The notes beneath the pieces were generated by a model. That model ran no database searches, was not told the origin of the DNA, and was given only the letters and a program-made list of their open reading frames with translations. A stretch of 64,000 nucleotides of DNA from JBCDCB01 sp039182735 (GTDB lineage Bacteria; Planctomycetota; Phycisphaerae; Phycisphaerales; UBA1924). The DNA is taken from assembly GCA_039182735.1 (NCBI GenBank), contig JBCDCB010000003.1, forward strand, positions 1 to 64,000, written 5' to 3'. A program made the position numbers and the translations under genes. Positions 7,520 to 16,935 of the stretch are shown piece after piece (position 1 is the stretch's first letter; each line of letters begins with the position of its first letter).

Positions 7520-9127
7520 CTAAATCGGGATGTCGTCCGCATCGCGGTCGGGCCCGCCGCCGTCGCGGTGGTCGCTGATCGGTCCGGTCTTCTTGCCCGG
7601 CGCGAAACCGACGCGCCGCGTCTCCGGCTGCGCCGGCGAGGGCACTGCGGGCTGCGGGTGCCGCGCCGGCGCCTGCGTGTACGAGCGGAAACGCGTCGTC
7701 TGCGCATCCCACACGAGTTCGACCGTGCCGGTGGGCCCGTTGCGCTGCTTCGCGATGATGACCTCGGCGAGGTTGAGCTTCTCGCGGTTGTTGTCGTCGA
7801 AGTCGGGGTGGTCCGGGTCCCACGCCGGCTCGCCGCGGTGGTAGTACGACTCGCGGTGCAGCAACAGGATGACGTCGGCGTCCTGCTCGATGGAGCCCGA
7901 CTCGCGGAGGTCGGCCATGCGCGGGCGATGCCCCTCGCGCTGCTCCGCGCCGCGGTTGAGCTGCGCGAGGCAGACGATGGGCACGTTGAGTTCGCGCGCG
8001 AGCGCCTTGATGCCGCGCGAGATCGTGGAGACCTCGTTCTGCCTGCCTTCGCGCGCGCTGCCCGGCGCGGTCATGAGCTGGAGGTAGTCGATGACGATGC
8101 AGCGCACGCCGTGCTGCGCGACCATGCGCCGCGCCTTGGCGCGGAGCATGAGCACCGTGAGATCGGGCGAGTCATCGATGTAGACGGGCGCCTCGGCGAG
8201 CACGCTGCACGACGACGCGAGGCGGTCGAAGTCCTCGTGGCTGAGCATGTTGCGGCGCATCTTGTGCGAATCGACGCCGCTGTGCGCGCACATGAGTCGC
8301 TGCGTGACGGCCTGCTTGCTCATCTCCATCGAGAAGAACCCGACGGGCGTTTTGCCGCCGCTCTCGGAATCGCCGTGCAGCGCGATCTGCTCGGCGAGGT
8401 TGAGCGCGAAGGCGGTCTTTCCCATCGACGGGCGTGCCGCGACGATGACGAGTTCGCCCTTCTGGAGCCCGCTGGTCATCTCGTCGAGGTCGTAGAAGCC
8501 CGACGCGACGCCGGTGATCGTGCGCCCCTGCGTGAAGTTCTTGTCGAGCAGGTCGAGCGCTTCCTGCAGCAGCACGTTGAGCTGTTCGACGTCGCCCGTG
8601 GTCTCCTGATCGACGAGTTCGAAGATGGCTTGCTCGGCGCGGTCGAGCACCGTGCGCACGTCTTCGGTCTCTTCGCCGACGGTGGTGTACGACTCGAAGA
8701 GGATCTTGCCGCAGGCGTCGATGAGCTTGCGGAGCAGCGCTTTGTCGCGCACGACCTTCGCGTAGTACGACCAGTTGGCGGCGGTGGGGACGCGCTCGGC
8801 GAGATCGACGATGTACTCCGCGCCGCCGATCTCTTCGAGCACGTCCTTCGTGCGCAGCGCCTCGATGATCTGCACCACGTCGCCCGTGTTGTGCTTGTCG
8901 TAGAGCTGAACGAGCGCATCGAAGACCGCGGCGTGGCGCTCCGCGTAGAACGCCTCGCTCTTGGGCACCACGCGCAGCACATCGGCGATCACGCGGTGGT
9001 CGAGGATCATCGACCCGAGCAGCGCGGCTTCCGCGTCGGGCGCGTGGGGGACCTCACGCTCGAAGAGCCTCGGCAGGTCACGCCCCGCGCCGTTGTCCCG
9101 GTCTCTTCGCCAGCCGTTCTGCTGCAT
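7520..9127 (-). CDS. dnaB: Replicative DNA helicase DnaB
   Basis: The 535-aa protein has the usual two-domain layout. The N-terminal primase-interacting domain (about residues 20-130) begins PHAPDAEAALLGSMILD. The RecA-like helicase domain includes Walker A ARPSMGKTAFALNLA near residue 230, FFSMEMSKQ, the Walker B-like VRCIVIDYLQLM, and a signature region DLRESGSIEQDADVILLLHRE. The protein forms the hexameric helicase at the replication fork. The last 50 residues are Pro/Gly/Asp rich and not conserved in the family. It is divergent from pdxH with a 105-nt gap that should hold both promoters. There is no sign of an intein, despite this being a common site. Confidence 0.96.
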   Translation of the reverse strand: MQQNGWRRDRDNGAGRDLPRLFEREVPHAPDAEAALLGSMILDHRVIADVLRVVPKSEAFYAERHAAVFDALVQLYDKHNTGDVVQIIEALRTKDVLEEIGGAEYIVDLAERVPTAANWSYYAKVVRDKALLRKLIDACGKILFESYTTVGEETEDVRTVLDRAEQAIFELVDQETTGDVEQLNVLLQEALDLLDKNFTQGRTITGVASGFYDLDEMTSGLQKGELVIVAARPSMGKTAFALNLAEQIALHGDSESGGKTPVGFFSMEMSKQAVTQRLMCAHSGVDSHKMRRNMLSHEDFDRLASSCSVLAEAPVYIDDSPDLTVLMLRAKARRMVAQHGVRCIVIDYLQLMTAPGSAREGRQNEVSTISRGIKALARELNVPIVCLAQLNRGAEQREGHRPRMADLRESGSIEQDADVILLLHRESYYHRGEPAWDPDHPDFDDNNREKLNLAEVIIAKQRNGPTGTVELVWDAQTTRFRSYTQAPARHPQPAVPSPAQPETRRVGFAPGKKTGPISDHRDGGGPDRDADDIPI

Positions 9128-9232
9128 CCGTGCAAAGCCCCCTTGATACGCGTGGCATCTTCACGCTTCCGTGCGCGAGCCACGAACAACCGACAGATTC
9201 CCCACGCCATCCACACGGCCTACGCTGCGCCC

Positions 9233-10006
9233 ATGAGCAGCGACGCCGCATCGGGGCCCTACCGGGGCGATGAACTGAAGATCGACGGGGCGGCGGGCAA
9301 CGCCGATCTGTCGGAAGCCTACGCCGTGGACCAGCTGCTGCCCGAGCCGCTGCCCACTGGTTCGGGCGAGGGCGGCCCGATGGGGCTCTTCAAGGCGTGG
9401 TTCGACGAGGCCCACACGCGGAAAGTCCAGCCGAATCCGCACGCGATGACCCTGTGCACCGTCGATCCCGGCGGCACGCCCAGCGCACGCATCGTGCTGT
9501 GCAAGGGGATCGAGCTCGATCCCGGCGCGATCGTCTTCTATTCGAATCGCGCGTCGCGCAAGGGGCGGGCGCTCGAGGCGAACCCGCACGCGTCGCTGGT
9601 CTTCCATTGGGACGCGCTCGATCGCCAGGTGCGGATCGAGGGCCCGGTGACGCTCGTGAGCGACGTGGAGAGCGACGCGTACTTCCAGAGCCGAAAGGTC
9701 GGCAGCCGGGTGGGCGCGTGGTCGAGCGACCAGTCGGAGCCCATCGAGAGCCGGGCGGCGATGATCGAGAAGGTCGAGCGCACCGTCGAGGAGCTTGGCG
9801 TCGATCTGACGAAGGACGACGCGGACGGGCAGCACGTGCCGAGGCCCGCGCACTGGGGCGGGTATCGCGTGTGGGCGCGCGCGATCGAGTTCTGGGTCGG
9901 CGGCCCGGGTCGCGTGCACGACCGCGCGCGATGGACGCGCGAACTCACAAGCAGTGGCGACGGGTTCGGCGCGAATGCGTGGAGCGCGACGCGCTTGCAG
10001 CCCTAG
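9233..10006 (+). CDS. pdxH: Pyridoxamine 5'-phosphate oxidase
   Basis: The 257-aa protein starts at ATG 9233. The core matches the FMN-dependent PNPOx family: ALCTVDPGG-type strand (TLCTVDPGGTPSARIV), FYSNRASRKG, ANPHASLVFHW, RQVRIEGPV, YFQSRKVGSRVGAW and the C-terminal EFWVGGPGRVHDR signature with substrate-binding Arg and His. It oxidises pyridoxine/pyridoxamine phosphate to pyridoxal phosphate. The N-terminal extension of about 45 residues is acidic and variable, as usual. Its stop codon overlaps that of the convergent nnrE gene. Confidence 0.94.
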   Translation: MSSDAASGPYRGDELKIDGAAGNADLSEAYAVDQLLPEPLPTGSGEGGPMGLFKAWFDEAHTRKVQPNPHAMTLCTVDPGGTPSARIVLCKGIELDPGAIVFYSNRASRKGRALEANPHASLVFHWDALDRQVRIEGPVTLVSDVESDAYFQSRKVGSRVGAWSSDQSEPIESRAAMIEKVERTVEELGVDLTKDDADGQHVPRPAHWGGYRVWARAIEFWVGGPGRVHDRARWTRELTSSGDGFGANAWSATRLQP

Positions 10007-10758
10007 CAGGCAAATCGCCTCAACAACCCATCCGGCACGCCGATCGGGGCGGCGGTCACTTCGCCTGTGAACTCGACGCTCTTCGGGTTGTCGAAGCCGA
10101 CCTTGCGACCCGCGAGGGTGATCGTGCAATGCGCGCGCACGGTGTCGATCGCGTCGCCCAGCGGCTCGCCGGTGTCGCAGTCGAGCCCCGTGGGCACGTC
10201 GATCGCGAGCACGCGCGCGCCGCTGATGCCGAGCGCGTTGATCAGGTGTACGAGCGGTTTCATCGCGTCGCGCACGGGCGACGTGGCGCCCGTGCCGAGC
10301 AGCGCGTCGAGCACGACGATCGTGTCTGGCGGTTGTTGATCGAGTGCGTCGTCGAGGCGCGCTCGCAGTGAGTCTGGGCGCGTGGGATCGACGCGCACGC
10401 CGACGAGGTCGATCAGCGGCAGACCGAGTCGTTCGACGATGTCGAGCTGCGTGCGCGCATCGCCCGTGTACGTCTCGCGTAGGGCCGCGAGGACGATCGC
10501 GATGCGCCGAGTGGGCTGTGCGACGTGGATGCGTCGCGCGACGGCAAGCCCGTCGCCGCCGTTGTTGCCGGGCCCCGCGAAGACGAGCAGCGCGGCGTCG
10601 TCGCCCATCGTGCGCAGCTCCGGGGTGGTGTGCGACTCGATGGAGGCCGCGGCGTTCTCCATGAGGAGGATCGATGGGATTCCGAGTTCGCCGATGGCGG
10701 CTTGGTCGAGCGCGCGCACTGCATCGCGGGTGAAGGTGTGGACGGGGCGATCGGGCAT
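10003..10758 (-). CDS. nnrE: NAD(P)H-hydrate epimerase (YjeF N-terminal type)
   Basis: The 251-aa protein contains only the Rossmann-like YjeF_N domain: a leading helix TRDAVRALDQAAIGELGI, LMENAAAS, the nucleotide-binding loop FAGPGNNGGDGLAVAR, DALLGTGA, and AIDVPTGLDCDTGEP. It epimerises R-NAD(P)H hydrate so that a dehydratase can repair it. The C-terminal dehydratase (NnrD) domain of the bifunctional bacterial form is absent, so the dehydratase would have to be encoded elsewhere. ATG 10758 was chosen because the domain begins directly after it; the frame is open further upstream but reads as low-quality protein. It is divergent from a glycosyltransferase gene. Confidence 0.9.
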   Translation of the reverse strand: MPDRPVHTFTRDAVRALDQAAIGELGIPSILLMENAAASIESHTTPELRTMGDDAALLVFAGPGNNGGDGLAVARRIHVAQPTRRIAIVLAALRETYTGDARTQLDIVERLGLPLIDLVGVRVDPTRPDSLRARLDDALDQQPPDTIVVLDALLGTGATSPVRDAMKPLVHLINALGISGARVLAIDVPTGLDCDTGEPLGDAIDTVRAHCTITLAGRKVGFDNPKSVEFTGEVTAAPIGVPDGLLRRFAC

Positions 10759-10807
10759 GGGCGAGCGTAGGTGCGTGGGCGAATCGGGGCGGGTACGGTT
10801 CGGTGCT

Positions 10808-12052
10808 GTGCAGGCGATCTCGCTCATCTTGACGCTCCTCGGCTGGTTGACGCTGGCGGCGTCGCTGGCGTGCGCGGTGTATTGGGGCGTGGTGAGCGCG
10901 CGGATCGCGCTGGCTCGGCGATCGCTGCCGACGTGCGCGGAGGGCGTGGCGCTGGCCGACGCGCGCACGGAGTGGCCGAGCGTGGCGGTGATCGTGCCGG
11001 GGCACAACGAGGAGGGCTCGATCGGGACGATGATCGCGAGCGTGCTGGCCTCGAACTACGGGGGGAGGCTGCGCGTGATCGCGTCGCTCGATCGCTGCAC
11101 GGACGGCACAGAAGGTGAGGTGCGCGCGCTGGGCGACGATCGCGTGACCATCGTGACGGTCGATCATTGCCCGGACGATTGGGCGGGCAAGACGCACGCG
11201 TTGTGGCGCGCGGTGCAGGACACGGACGCGCTCGCGACGAGCGAGCGGCTGCTCTTTGCCGACGCGGATACGGAGTTCGATCCGGATTGCATGCGCGCGT
11301 CGGTGGCGCTGATGGAGGCGCGTGACGTCGGGTTGCTCTCGCTGCTGCCCGACTTGTCGAACACGTCGTGGTACGAGCGCAGCGTGCAGCCGGCGGCGGG
11401 GTTCGAGCTGATCCGGCAGTACCCGCTCGATCGGGTGAATCGACGCGCTGATGATCCGCGCAGCAAGCCGAGGCCCTTCGCGAATGGGCAGTTCATGCTG
11501 TGGCGCACGGATGAGTACCTGCGCATGGGCGGGCACGAGATCGCGAAAGAGCGGCTGCTCGAGGACATCGCGATGGCGCGGATCTACAGCGTGAACTTCG
11601 GGGGCAGCCTCAGCGTGCTGCTGAGCGGCGGGATGCTGCACTGCGCGATGTATGACTCGTGGGACGCCTTCGTGCGCGGCTGGTCGCGCATCTATCGCGA
11701 GTCGGTCAAGCACCGCCCGGATCGGCTGGAGAAGTTCGCGTGGCGCGCGCGCGTCTTCGGTGCGATGCTGCCCGCCGGGGCGTTTGCGGGCGTGGGCGTC
11801 GGCGTCGTGCAGGTTGCGCTCGGGGAGTCGGGCGGGTGGTGGCCGCTGCTGGGCGGTGCGTGCGCGATGGCGATCGCGCTGCACGCGTTCGTGACGATCG
11901 GGGCGCAGCAGGGCGGGCGCGCGATCGATGCGCTGCGCTTCCCCGCCGGCTCGTGGCGCGTGGGGACGATCATGCTCGACGCGGCCCGCGCGATGCGCGA
12001 CGGCAACGAGTTCAGCTGGGCGGGACGCACTTACACACGGGCGGTGCGCTGA
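10808..12052 (+). CDS. Membrane glycosyltransferase family 2 (HpnB-like)
   Basis: About 414 aa. GTG 10808 was chosen because the N-terminal membrane helix (AISLILTLLGWLTLAASLA) follows at once; ATG 10757 is an alternative in the same frame. The catalytic domain has VAVIVPGHNEEGSIG, SLDRCTDGT, LFADADTEFDP (DxD) and the late ERLLEDIAMAR motif corresponding to the ED of processive GT2 enzymes. Two more hydrophobic segments follow near the C-terminus. The pattern resembles the hopanoid-associated HpnB/carotenoid glucosyltransferase group. The acceptor is not known. The stop overlaps the next start (TGATG). Confidence 0.82.
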   Translation: MQAISLILTLLGWLTLAASLACAVYWGVVSARIALARRSLPTCAEGVALADARTEWPSVAVIVPGHNEEGSIGTMIASVLASNYGGRLRVIASLDRCTDGTEGEVRALGDDRVTIVTVDHCPDDWAGKTHALWRAVQDTDALATSERLLFADADTEFDPDCMRASVALMEARDVGLLSLLPDLSNTSWYERSVQPAAGFELIRQYPLDRVNRRADDPRSKPRPFANGQFMLWRTDEYLRMGGHEIAKERLLEDIAMARIYSVNFGGSLSVLLSGGMLHCAMYDSWDAFVRGWSRIYRESVKHRPDRLEKFAWRARVFGAMLPAGAFAGVGVGVVQVALGESGGWWPLLGGACAMAIALHAFVTIGAQQGGRAIDALRFPAGSWRVGTIMLDAARAMRDGNEFSWAGRTYTRAVR

Positions 12053-12843
12053 TGGCGCGCGAACGGGCGCGGCGTGTCGGACCGCCGCGATACACACCGG
12101 GCAAGGGCGGGCGCGGCAAGCCTGGCGTGACGGTTTACGGCAGGCGCGCGGTGCTCGATGCCTTCGAGGCGCCGGGTGTCGTCGTCGAGCATGTCTGGGT
12201 TTCGCATGACGTACCCAACTCGCTGCGCAAGGAGCTGTTTGTGCGTTGCGCGCAGGCGAACGCCCAGTGGAGCGAGACAGACGCGCGTGTCGTACACGCC
12301 GTCAGCGACGATCCACGGCACGACCAGGGACTCGCGGCCAACGTGCGGCTCGCGCTCGTGCGCCCTGTGAATGACCTCGTGCGCGAGCAACCCGCGCGGG
12401 CGCGTGTGCTGGCGCTGGACGACGTGACGAATCCACAGAACGTCGGGATGATCGTGCGCAGCGCCGTCGCGGCGGGCATGGACGGGTTGCTGTGGCCGAC
12501 CGACGGCACGCCGTGGGTGAGCGGGCTGATCATCAAGTCGAGCGCCGCGACGGTGTACCGCTGTCCGATCTGGACGTGCGAGACACTCGGCGGCGGGCTC
12601 GATGCGCTGCGCGCGGGCGGGTGGCGCGTCTACGGGCTGGCGGGCGAGGGGAAGAGTGACCTGTTCTCGCTCGACATCGAAGATCGCGGCGTGTTCGTGA
12701 TGGGCGCGGAGACGACGGGTGTCGGCAAGGACGCCGGCGCGCGTGTCGATCGATGGGTCTCGATCCCCATGGAGAACGGGGTCGAGTCGCTGAACGTGGC
12801 CGTGGCGGCATCGCTGGTCGCGTTTCACGCGGCGAAGAGTTGA
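12052..12843 (+). CDS. TrmH/SpoU family RNA 2'-O-methyltransferase
   Basis: The 263-aa protein starts at an ATG overlapping the preceding stop by one base. The N-terminus has a basic extension and an L30e-like substrate-binding domain (YGRRAVLDAFEAPG...). The C-terminal SPOUT knot has all three motifs: VTNPQNVGMIVRSA, FVMGAETTGV and IPMENGVESLNVAVAAS. It uses S-adenosylmethionine to methylate a ribose 2'-OH in rRNA or tRNA; the exact site cannot be read from sequence. It was probably cotranscribed with the glycosyltransferase, with no obvious functional link. Confidence 0.92.
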   Translation: MARERARRVGPPRYTPGKGGRGKPGVTVYGRRAVLDAFEAPGVVVEHVWVSHDVPNSLRKELFVRCAQANAQWSETDARVVHAVSDDPRHDQGLAANVRLALVRPVNDLVREQPARARVLALDDVTNPQNVGMIVRSAVAAGMDGLLWPTDGTPWVSGLIIKSSAATVYRCPIWTCETLGGGLDALRAGGWRVYGLAGEGKSDLFSLDIEDRGVFVMGAETTGVGKDAGARVDRWVSIPMENGVESLNVAVAASLVAFHAAKS

Positions 12844-12869
12844 GCGCGATCCTCCGCTAGCCTGTGCGG

Positions 12870-13742
12870 ATGCGCATCCTGCTCAGCAACGACGACGGCA
12901 TCCGGGCGCCGGGAATCCAATCGCTCTACTCGGCGCTCGTCGATGAAGACGGCACGCACGGCGGCCCGCTCGGGAGCGAACTGCTCACCGCCGCGCCACT
13001 CACGGTGCAGTCCGCGACGAGTCACGGCGTGACGTTCCACACACCGCTCATGGTCGAGCACGCGCGCATGGGCACTGGCGAAGCGATGGGGGGCGAGGGG
13101 CTCGCGGTCGATGGACGCCCGGCGGACTGCATCAAGCTCGCCGTCAGCACCCTGTGGAACGAGCGCTTCGGCGACGGCGACCGCCCCGACCTCGTCATCA
13201 GCGGGATCAACAGCGGCGCGAACATCGGCATCAACGTCATCTACTCGGGCACGGTCGCCGCGGCGCTCGAGGCGGCGTTCCTTGGCGTGCCGAGCATCGC
13301 GGTGAGCCTGCATATCGGCAAGGGCAAGCCGGACTGGGCGCGTGCCGCGCGCATGGCTCGGCGCGCGATCGAGATCGTGCTCGAAGGCGGCGTGGGCGGC
13401 GCGTCGTGGCTCGGGCCGCACCACTGTCTGAACATCAACCTGCCGCTGTGCGAGACCGGGCCCGGTGCGGCGGGCGACACGCCCGAGCACCCCGAGCTCG
13501 CCGTCTGCCCGATGAACACGCACGGCCTGATCGATTCGTACGAGCGGCGCGAGAGCCCCGCGGGCGATGCGTACTACTGGAGCACCGGTGCCGGCTTGCG
13601 GTTCGCGAGCGAGGACCTCGGGACCGACGTGGACATGCTCTTCCGCCGGCGGATCACCGTGACACCCCTGAAGTACGACCTGACCGACCGCGACTTCCTG
13701 GCGACGTGGGCCGAGCGCGTCGGCGGGCGGCTGGCAGAGTAG
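12870..13742 (+). CDS. surE: 5'/3'-nucleotidase SurE
   Basis: The 290-aa protein opens MRILLSNDDG, the metal-binding Asp-Asp signature of SurE, so ATG 12870 is preferred to the GTG two codons earlier. Other family motifs are VDGRPADCIKLAV, DLVISGINSGANIGINV and YSGTVAAALEAAFLGVPS. The enzyme removes phosphate from nucleoside monophosphates and is a stress-survival factor in other bacteria. Length is slightly above the usual 250 aa because of a longer C-terminus. It ends 8 nt before the convergent HDOD gene. Confidence 0.95.
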   Translation: MRILLSNDDGIRAPGIQSLYSALVDEDGTHGGPLGSELLTAAPLTVQSATSHGVTFHTPLMVEHARMGTGEAMGGEGLAVDGRPADCIKLAVSTLWNERFGDGDRPDLVISGINSGANIGINVIYSGTVAAALEAAFLGVPSIAVSLHIGKGKPDWARAARMARRAIEIVLEGGVGGASWLGPHHCLNINLPLCETGPGAAGDTPEHPELAVCPMNTHGLIDSYERRESPAGDAYYWSTGAGLRFASEDLGTDVDMLFRRRITVTPLKYDLTDRDFLATWAERVGGRLAE

Positions 13743-13750
13743 CTTCCGTC

Positions 13751-14635
13751 TTACGAGAGCATGACCTCGACTTCTTCGAGCTCATCGGGCAGGCGCTCGG
13801 CGACGGCGTCGAACTTCTCGCGCGTGAGGCCGAGCTCTTCGAGCACCGCGCTGTCCACTTCGAGGTTCTTGACGTCGAGCGCGAAACCCTCGTCGGCGAC
13901 GCGTGCCGCGAGCTTGTCGGCGACGTGGATGATCATCGTCAGCGTACGCTCGCCGGTCTGAAGGTCGAGCGGGTTGTGGTGGTAGCCGCACACCGACGCA
14001 AAGGAGGCGGGGAACTTCCACTTCTCGCAGAGCCCCTTGCCGAAGGCCTGGTGGTCGGCGCCCATGATCTGGCGCTCGAGCTCGAGCATGTCGGCGCTGG
14101 GGACGCCGTTCTCGATCTTGATCTGGTCCACGACTTCCGCGAGCTGCTGGCGGTTGGCCTGCATCTCGACCATGATCCCGATGTCGTGGATGAGCCCGGC
14201 GAGGAAGGCCTCGTCGGTGAGCGCGAGCCCGAGTTCGTCGGCGACGAGCTTCGCCGCCGCGGCGGTCGCGACCGAGTGCGTCCACAGGTCACGCGCGCTG
14301 AAGTTGTCGCTGACCTGCCCGCCCCGGAAGAGCTTGGCGAGCGAGGCGCTGATCGCGATGTTCTTCACGGCGTTGAGCCCGAGCAGCACGATCGCGCGGT
14401 TGATCGAACCGATCTGACCCGGCAACCCGTAGAACGACGAGTTCACGACCTTCAGGATGCGCGAGCACAGCGCCGGATCGTTCGAGATCACGTTGTGCAG
14501 ATCCTGCGCAGTGGACGTGGGATCTTCGACCAGCTCGACGATGCGGAGGGTGACCTCCGGTAGCGTGGCGATGTGGCTGATTTCACGCAGCGCCTTTTCG
14601 ACGACTTCGTGCTGCTCGGTGGTGCTCGCGTTCAT
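13751..14635 (-). CDS. HDOD domain protein
   Basis: The 294-aa protein starts at ATG 14635 behind GGGAAGGGG. It is a single HDOD domain: LPEVTLRIVELVEDPT, SNDPALCSRILKVVNSSFYG, INRAIVLLGLNAVKNIA, then HSVATAAAAK and AGLIHDIGIMVE where a partial HD motif remains. HDOD proteins are non-catalytic relatives of HD phosphohydrolases found in signalling, chemotaxis and c-di-GMP networks. No output domain is attached. The next plausible partners, the glycan operon on the same strand, start more than 100 nt upstream. Confidence 0.9.
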   Translation of the reverse strand: MNASTTEQHEVVEKALREISHIATLPEVTLRIVELVEDPTSTAQDLHNVISNDPALCSRILKVVNSSFYGLPGQIGSINRAIVLLGLNAVKNIAISASLAKLFRGGQVSDNFSARDLWTHSVATAAAAKLVADELGLALTDEAFLAGLIHDIGIMVEMQANRQQLAEVVDQIKIENGVPSADMLELERQIMGADHQAFGKGLCEKWKFPASFASVCGYHHNPLDLQTGERTLTMIIHVADKLAARVADEGFALDVKNLEVDSAVLEELGLTREKFDAVAERLPDELEEVEVMLS

Positions 14636-14773
14636 GGTGTTCGACCCCTTCCCACCCGGCATGAGCGGTCCCTCGCCCATCGCCCGCGCGTGGTGATGCG
14701 GAAGGGATATCGTCGCGCGCACACGCCGACTTTCGCGCGGGCCCACGGAGAAGGAGCGCGAACAGGCGTCCGG

Positions 14774-15910
14774 CTAGTAGGCGTTGCGTTTTCGGACCAG
14801 CGCGGGGTCTCGAAGATCCGTTTGCGCGAGGATCGACGCGATGCGCTCGCCGGTCCGCCCATCGCCGAAGGGATGGGTGATCGAGCCGCGATCGATGGCT
14901 CGCGCGAGGCGCAGCGCCTCGCCGATCGATACGGCGTCGGGCGACGGAACATCGATCACGTTGTTGGCCCGCTCGCGCCCGCTTTGTCGCGGTCCGAGAT
15001 TGACCGTCGGGACGCGGAGCGCCGCGGCCTCGATGAGCCCCGCCGACGAGTTGCCGATCAGCACGCCGCCCGATTCACCGAGTCGTCGCAGCGCTCCGAC
15101 GAAGGCGGCACGAGAGAGATGGCCGCGCACGACGAGCTGGGTTCCGAGTGCGTGCCGCGCGTGTTCGATGCCGAGCATGATCGTGTCGCGCTGTGCGTCG
15201 TGGTTGGGGTGGAGCCACAGCACATGCTCATCGCGCAGCACGCTCGCAATGGTGTCGCACGTCGCCGATTCCGTGTGCGTGTCGTCGGGATGGAAGAGCA
15301 CGATCGCGCTCGGCTCGCCGAGTTCGTGCCACGCATCTCCGTCGAGTGCATCGCTGTCGCGCAGCTCATCGATCGCGGGAGAACCGACCATGTGAATGCG
15401 CTCGGCATCCTCGCCCATGCGCTCGATGCGCTCGGCAGACAACGTGGTCGCTGGGAAGTGAACGTGCGCGAGCTTGGTGATCGCGTGACGCATCGCTTCA
15501 TCCGCGATGCCCTCGGCCCGGTCTCCGCCGTGGAGGTGCGCAAGCGGAACACCGGCGATCGATGCCGCGCTCGCGCCCGCGAAGGCCTCGACCCGATCGC
15601 CGAGCACCAGCAACGCATCGGGGGTGTCCTTGTCCAGCGCCGACGCGGTGCCTTCGATGCCGCGAGCGAGTGCGCGCGCATCGTCGGCGCGCGTCGCGTG
15701 ATCGCCATGCTGCATCGTGATCCGGGCGTGAATCTCGAAGTCCTGCGCAACATCGCGCCACGTCTCGGCGGGCTCGATCAGGTGCGAGCCCGCGACGAGC
15801 GTGCGCAGTCTCAGATCGGCATGGGCGTCGATCGCGCGCATTACTGAGCGCAGCAGACCGAACTCGGCGCGCGAGCCGGTCAGCACGGCGATCGTGCGTG
15901 CGCCATTCAC
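14774..15910 (-). CDS. neuC: UDP-N-acetylglucosamine 2-epimerase, hydrolysing (NeuC-like)
   Basis: The 378-aa protein starts at GTG 15910, which overlaps the neuB stop as GTGA. It begins RTIAVLTGSRAEFGLLRSVM, the NeuC/NnaA signature, and continues with LLVLGDRVEAFA, PLAHLHGGD, HFPATTLSAERI, HPNHD and IGNSSAGLIEAAALRVPTVNLG. Members make N-acetylmannosamine or the 6-deoxy-diamino equivalent from UDP-sugars, the first committed step of sialic, legionaminic or related acids. It is the last gene of a four-gene operon. The sequence does not say which UDP-sugar is used. Confidence 0.9.
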   Translation of the reverse strand: MNGARTIAVLTGSRAEFGLLRSVMRAIDAHADLRLRTLVAGSHLIEPAETWRDVAQDFEIHARITMQHGDHATRADDARALARGIEGTASALDKDTPDALLVLGDRVEAFAGASAASIAGVPLAHLHGGDRAEGIADEAMRHAITKLAHVHFPATTLSAERIERMGEDAERIHMVGSPAIDELRDSDALDGDAWHELGEPSAIVLFHPDDTHTESATCDTIASVLRDEHVLWLHPNHDAQRDTIMLGIEHARHALGTQLVVRGHLSRAAFVGALRRLGESGGVLIGNSSAGLIEAAALRVPTVNLGPRQSGRERANNVIDVPSPDAVSIGEALRLARAIDRGSITHPFGDGRTGERIASILAQTDLRDPALVRKRNAY

Positions 15911-16935
15911 GCGAGATCTCCCTCGCAGATCGGGACGTCCGCCTCGATCGCGCGCGCCAGCCTGCATCCGATCAGGTCCCCGAGCGCGAAGGGCGGCAGA
16001 CCGGTGCCGGGACGTTTGATGGTCATGTCCGCGTCCGTCAGCACGTGCCCCGCGTCCATCGCGCGGGTGCTGCAGATCGACTGGCGGCTCGCGTGCGCGA
16101 CGTCCCGTTCGATCTCTCGCCGGTGCTTTGTGGTGTCGCCGAGCATGGTGTGCGCGAGGCGCGCGTGCGAGACGTAGCGCGCGAAGTCGTCCGGTTCGAG
16201 CGACGCCGCGTGATCCGGCCCGCTCGCGCAGCGATCGTGGGTGACATGTTTCTCAAGGATGCGCGCGCCGGCGGCAACGGCGAGCCCCGCTGTCTCAAGC
16301 CGCGCCGTGTGATCCGAGTAGCCGATGACACGCCGCAGTCGTGTGTGCATGACGCCGATCGCGCCGAGCGACGCATGCGCATCCGGTGTCGGGTACGAAC
16401 TGACGCAGTGCAGGAAGCACACATGCGGGTGCGCACGCAGCCATCCGTTCGCGCGCTCTACCTCCGGCATTGTCGCGGTGCCTGTGGAGACGATCATCGG
16501 CAGGTTCGTGCGGGCCATCGCGGCCAGCAGTGGCTTGTGGATGATGTCGGGCGACGCGCTCTTGAACGCATCCATGCCAATCGCCGTGGCGTCCTCGACG
16601 AGTTCGGTCGAGAACACGCTGAGGATCGCGTGGATGCCGAGTTCGTGCGCACGCCTGACGCATGTCCGGTGCTGATCGATCGAAAGTTCCAGGCGTCTGA
16701 GCATCGCGATGGGGTCGTTCTCGCCGCCGGCCTTCTGATACGCCGCGAGGACGGCGGCCCTGCTCATCAGGCGTTCGGTCTCGAAGTGCTGCAGCTTGAC
16801 GGCGTCGGCGCCGGCGTGTGCGCACGCCTCGATGAGCGTGAGCGCTCGATCGAGCGAACCGTCGTGGTTCACGCCGATCTCGGCGATGATGTAGGGCGCG
16901 TGCGCATCGCCGATGTCGCGGCCGGCGATGTTCAC
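15907..16935 (-). CDS. neuB: N-acylneuraminate-type synthase (NeuB)
   Basis: The 342-aa protein starts at GTG 16935, overlapping the neuA stop by 4 nt. The TIM-barrel domain shows YIIAEIGVNHDGSLDRAL, DAVKLQHFETERLM, KSASPDI, PMIVSTGTATMPEVE and IGYSDHT. The C-terminal antifreeze-like SAF domain reads STRAMDAGHVLTDADMTIKRPGTG. The enzyme condenses phosphoenolpyruvate with an N-acyl hexosamine to give a nine-carbon acid. It lies between the epimerase and cytidylyltransferase genes, giving the classic three-step set. Whether the product is neuraminic, legionaminic or another acid is open. Confidence 0.92.
   Translation of the reverse strand: MNIAGRDIGDAHAPYIIAEIGVNHDGSLDRALTLIEACAHAGADAVKLQHFETERLMSRAAVLAAYQKAGGENDPIAMLRRLELSIDQHRTCVRRAHELGIHAILSVFSTELVEDATAIGMDAFKSASPDIIHKPLLAAMARTNLPMIVSTGTATMPEVERANGWLRAHPHVCFLHCVSSYPTPDAHASLGAIGVMHTRLRRVIGYSDHTARLETAGLAVAAGARILEKHVTHDRCASGPDHAASLEPDDFARYVSHARLAHTMLGDTTKHRREIERDVAHASRQSICSTRAMDAGHVLTDADMTIKRPGTGLPPFALGDLIGCRLARAIEADVPICEGDLA

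Noticed and set aside
9161..12097. A 978-codon minus-strand frame
   Set aside because: Antisense to pdxH and the HpnB-like gene; Arg/His-rich with no domain.
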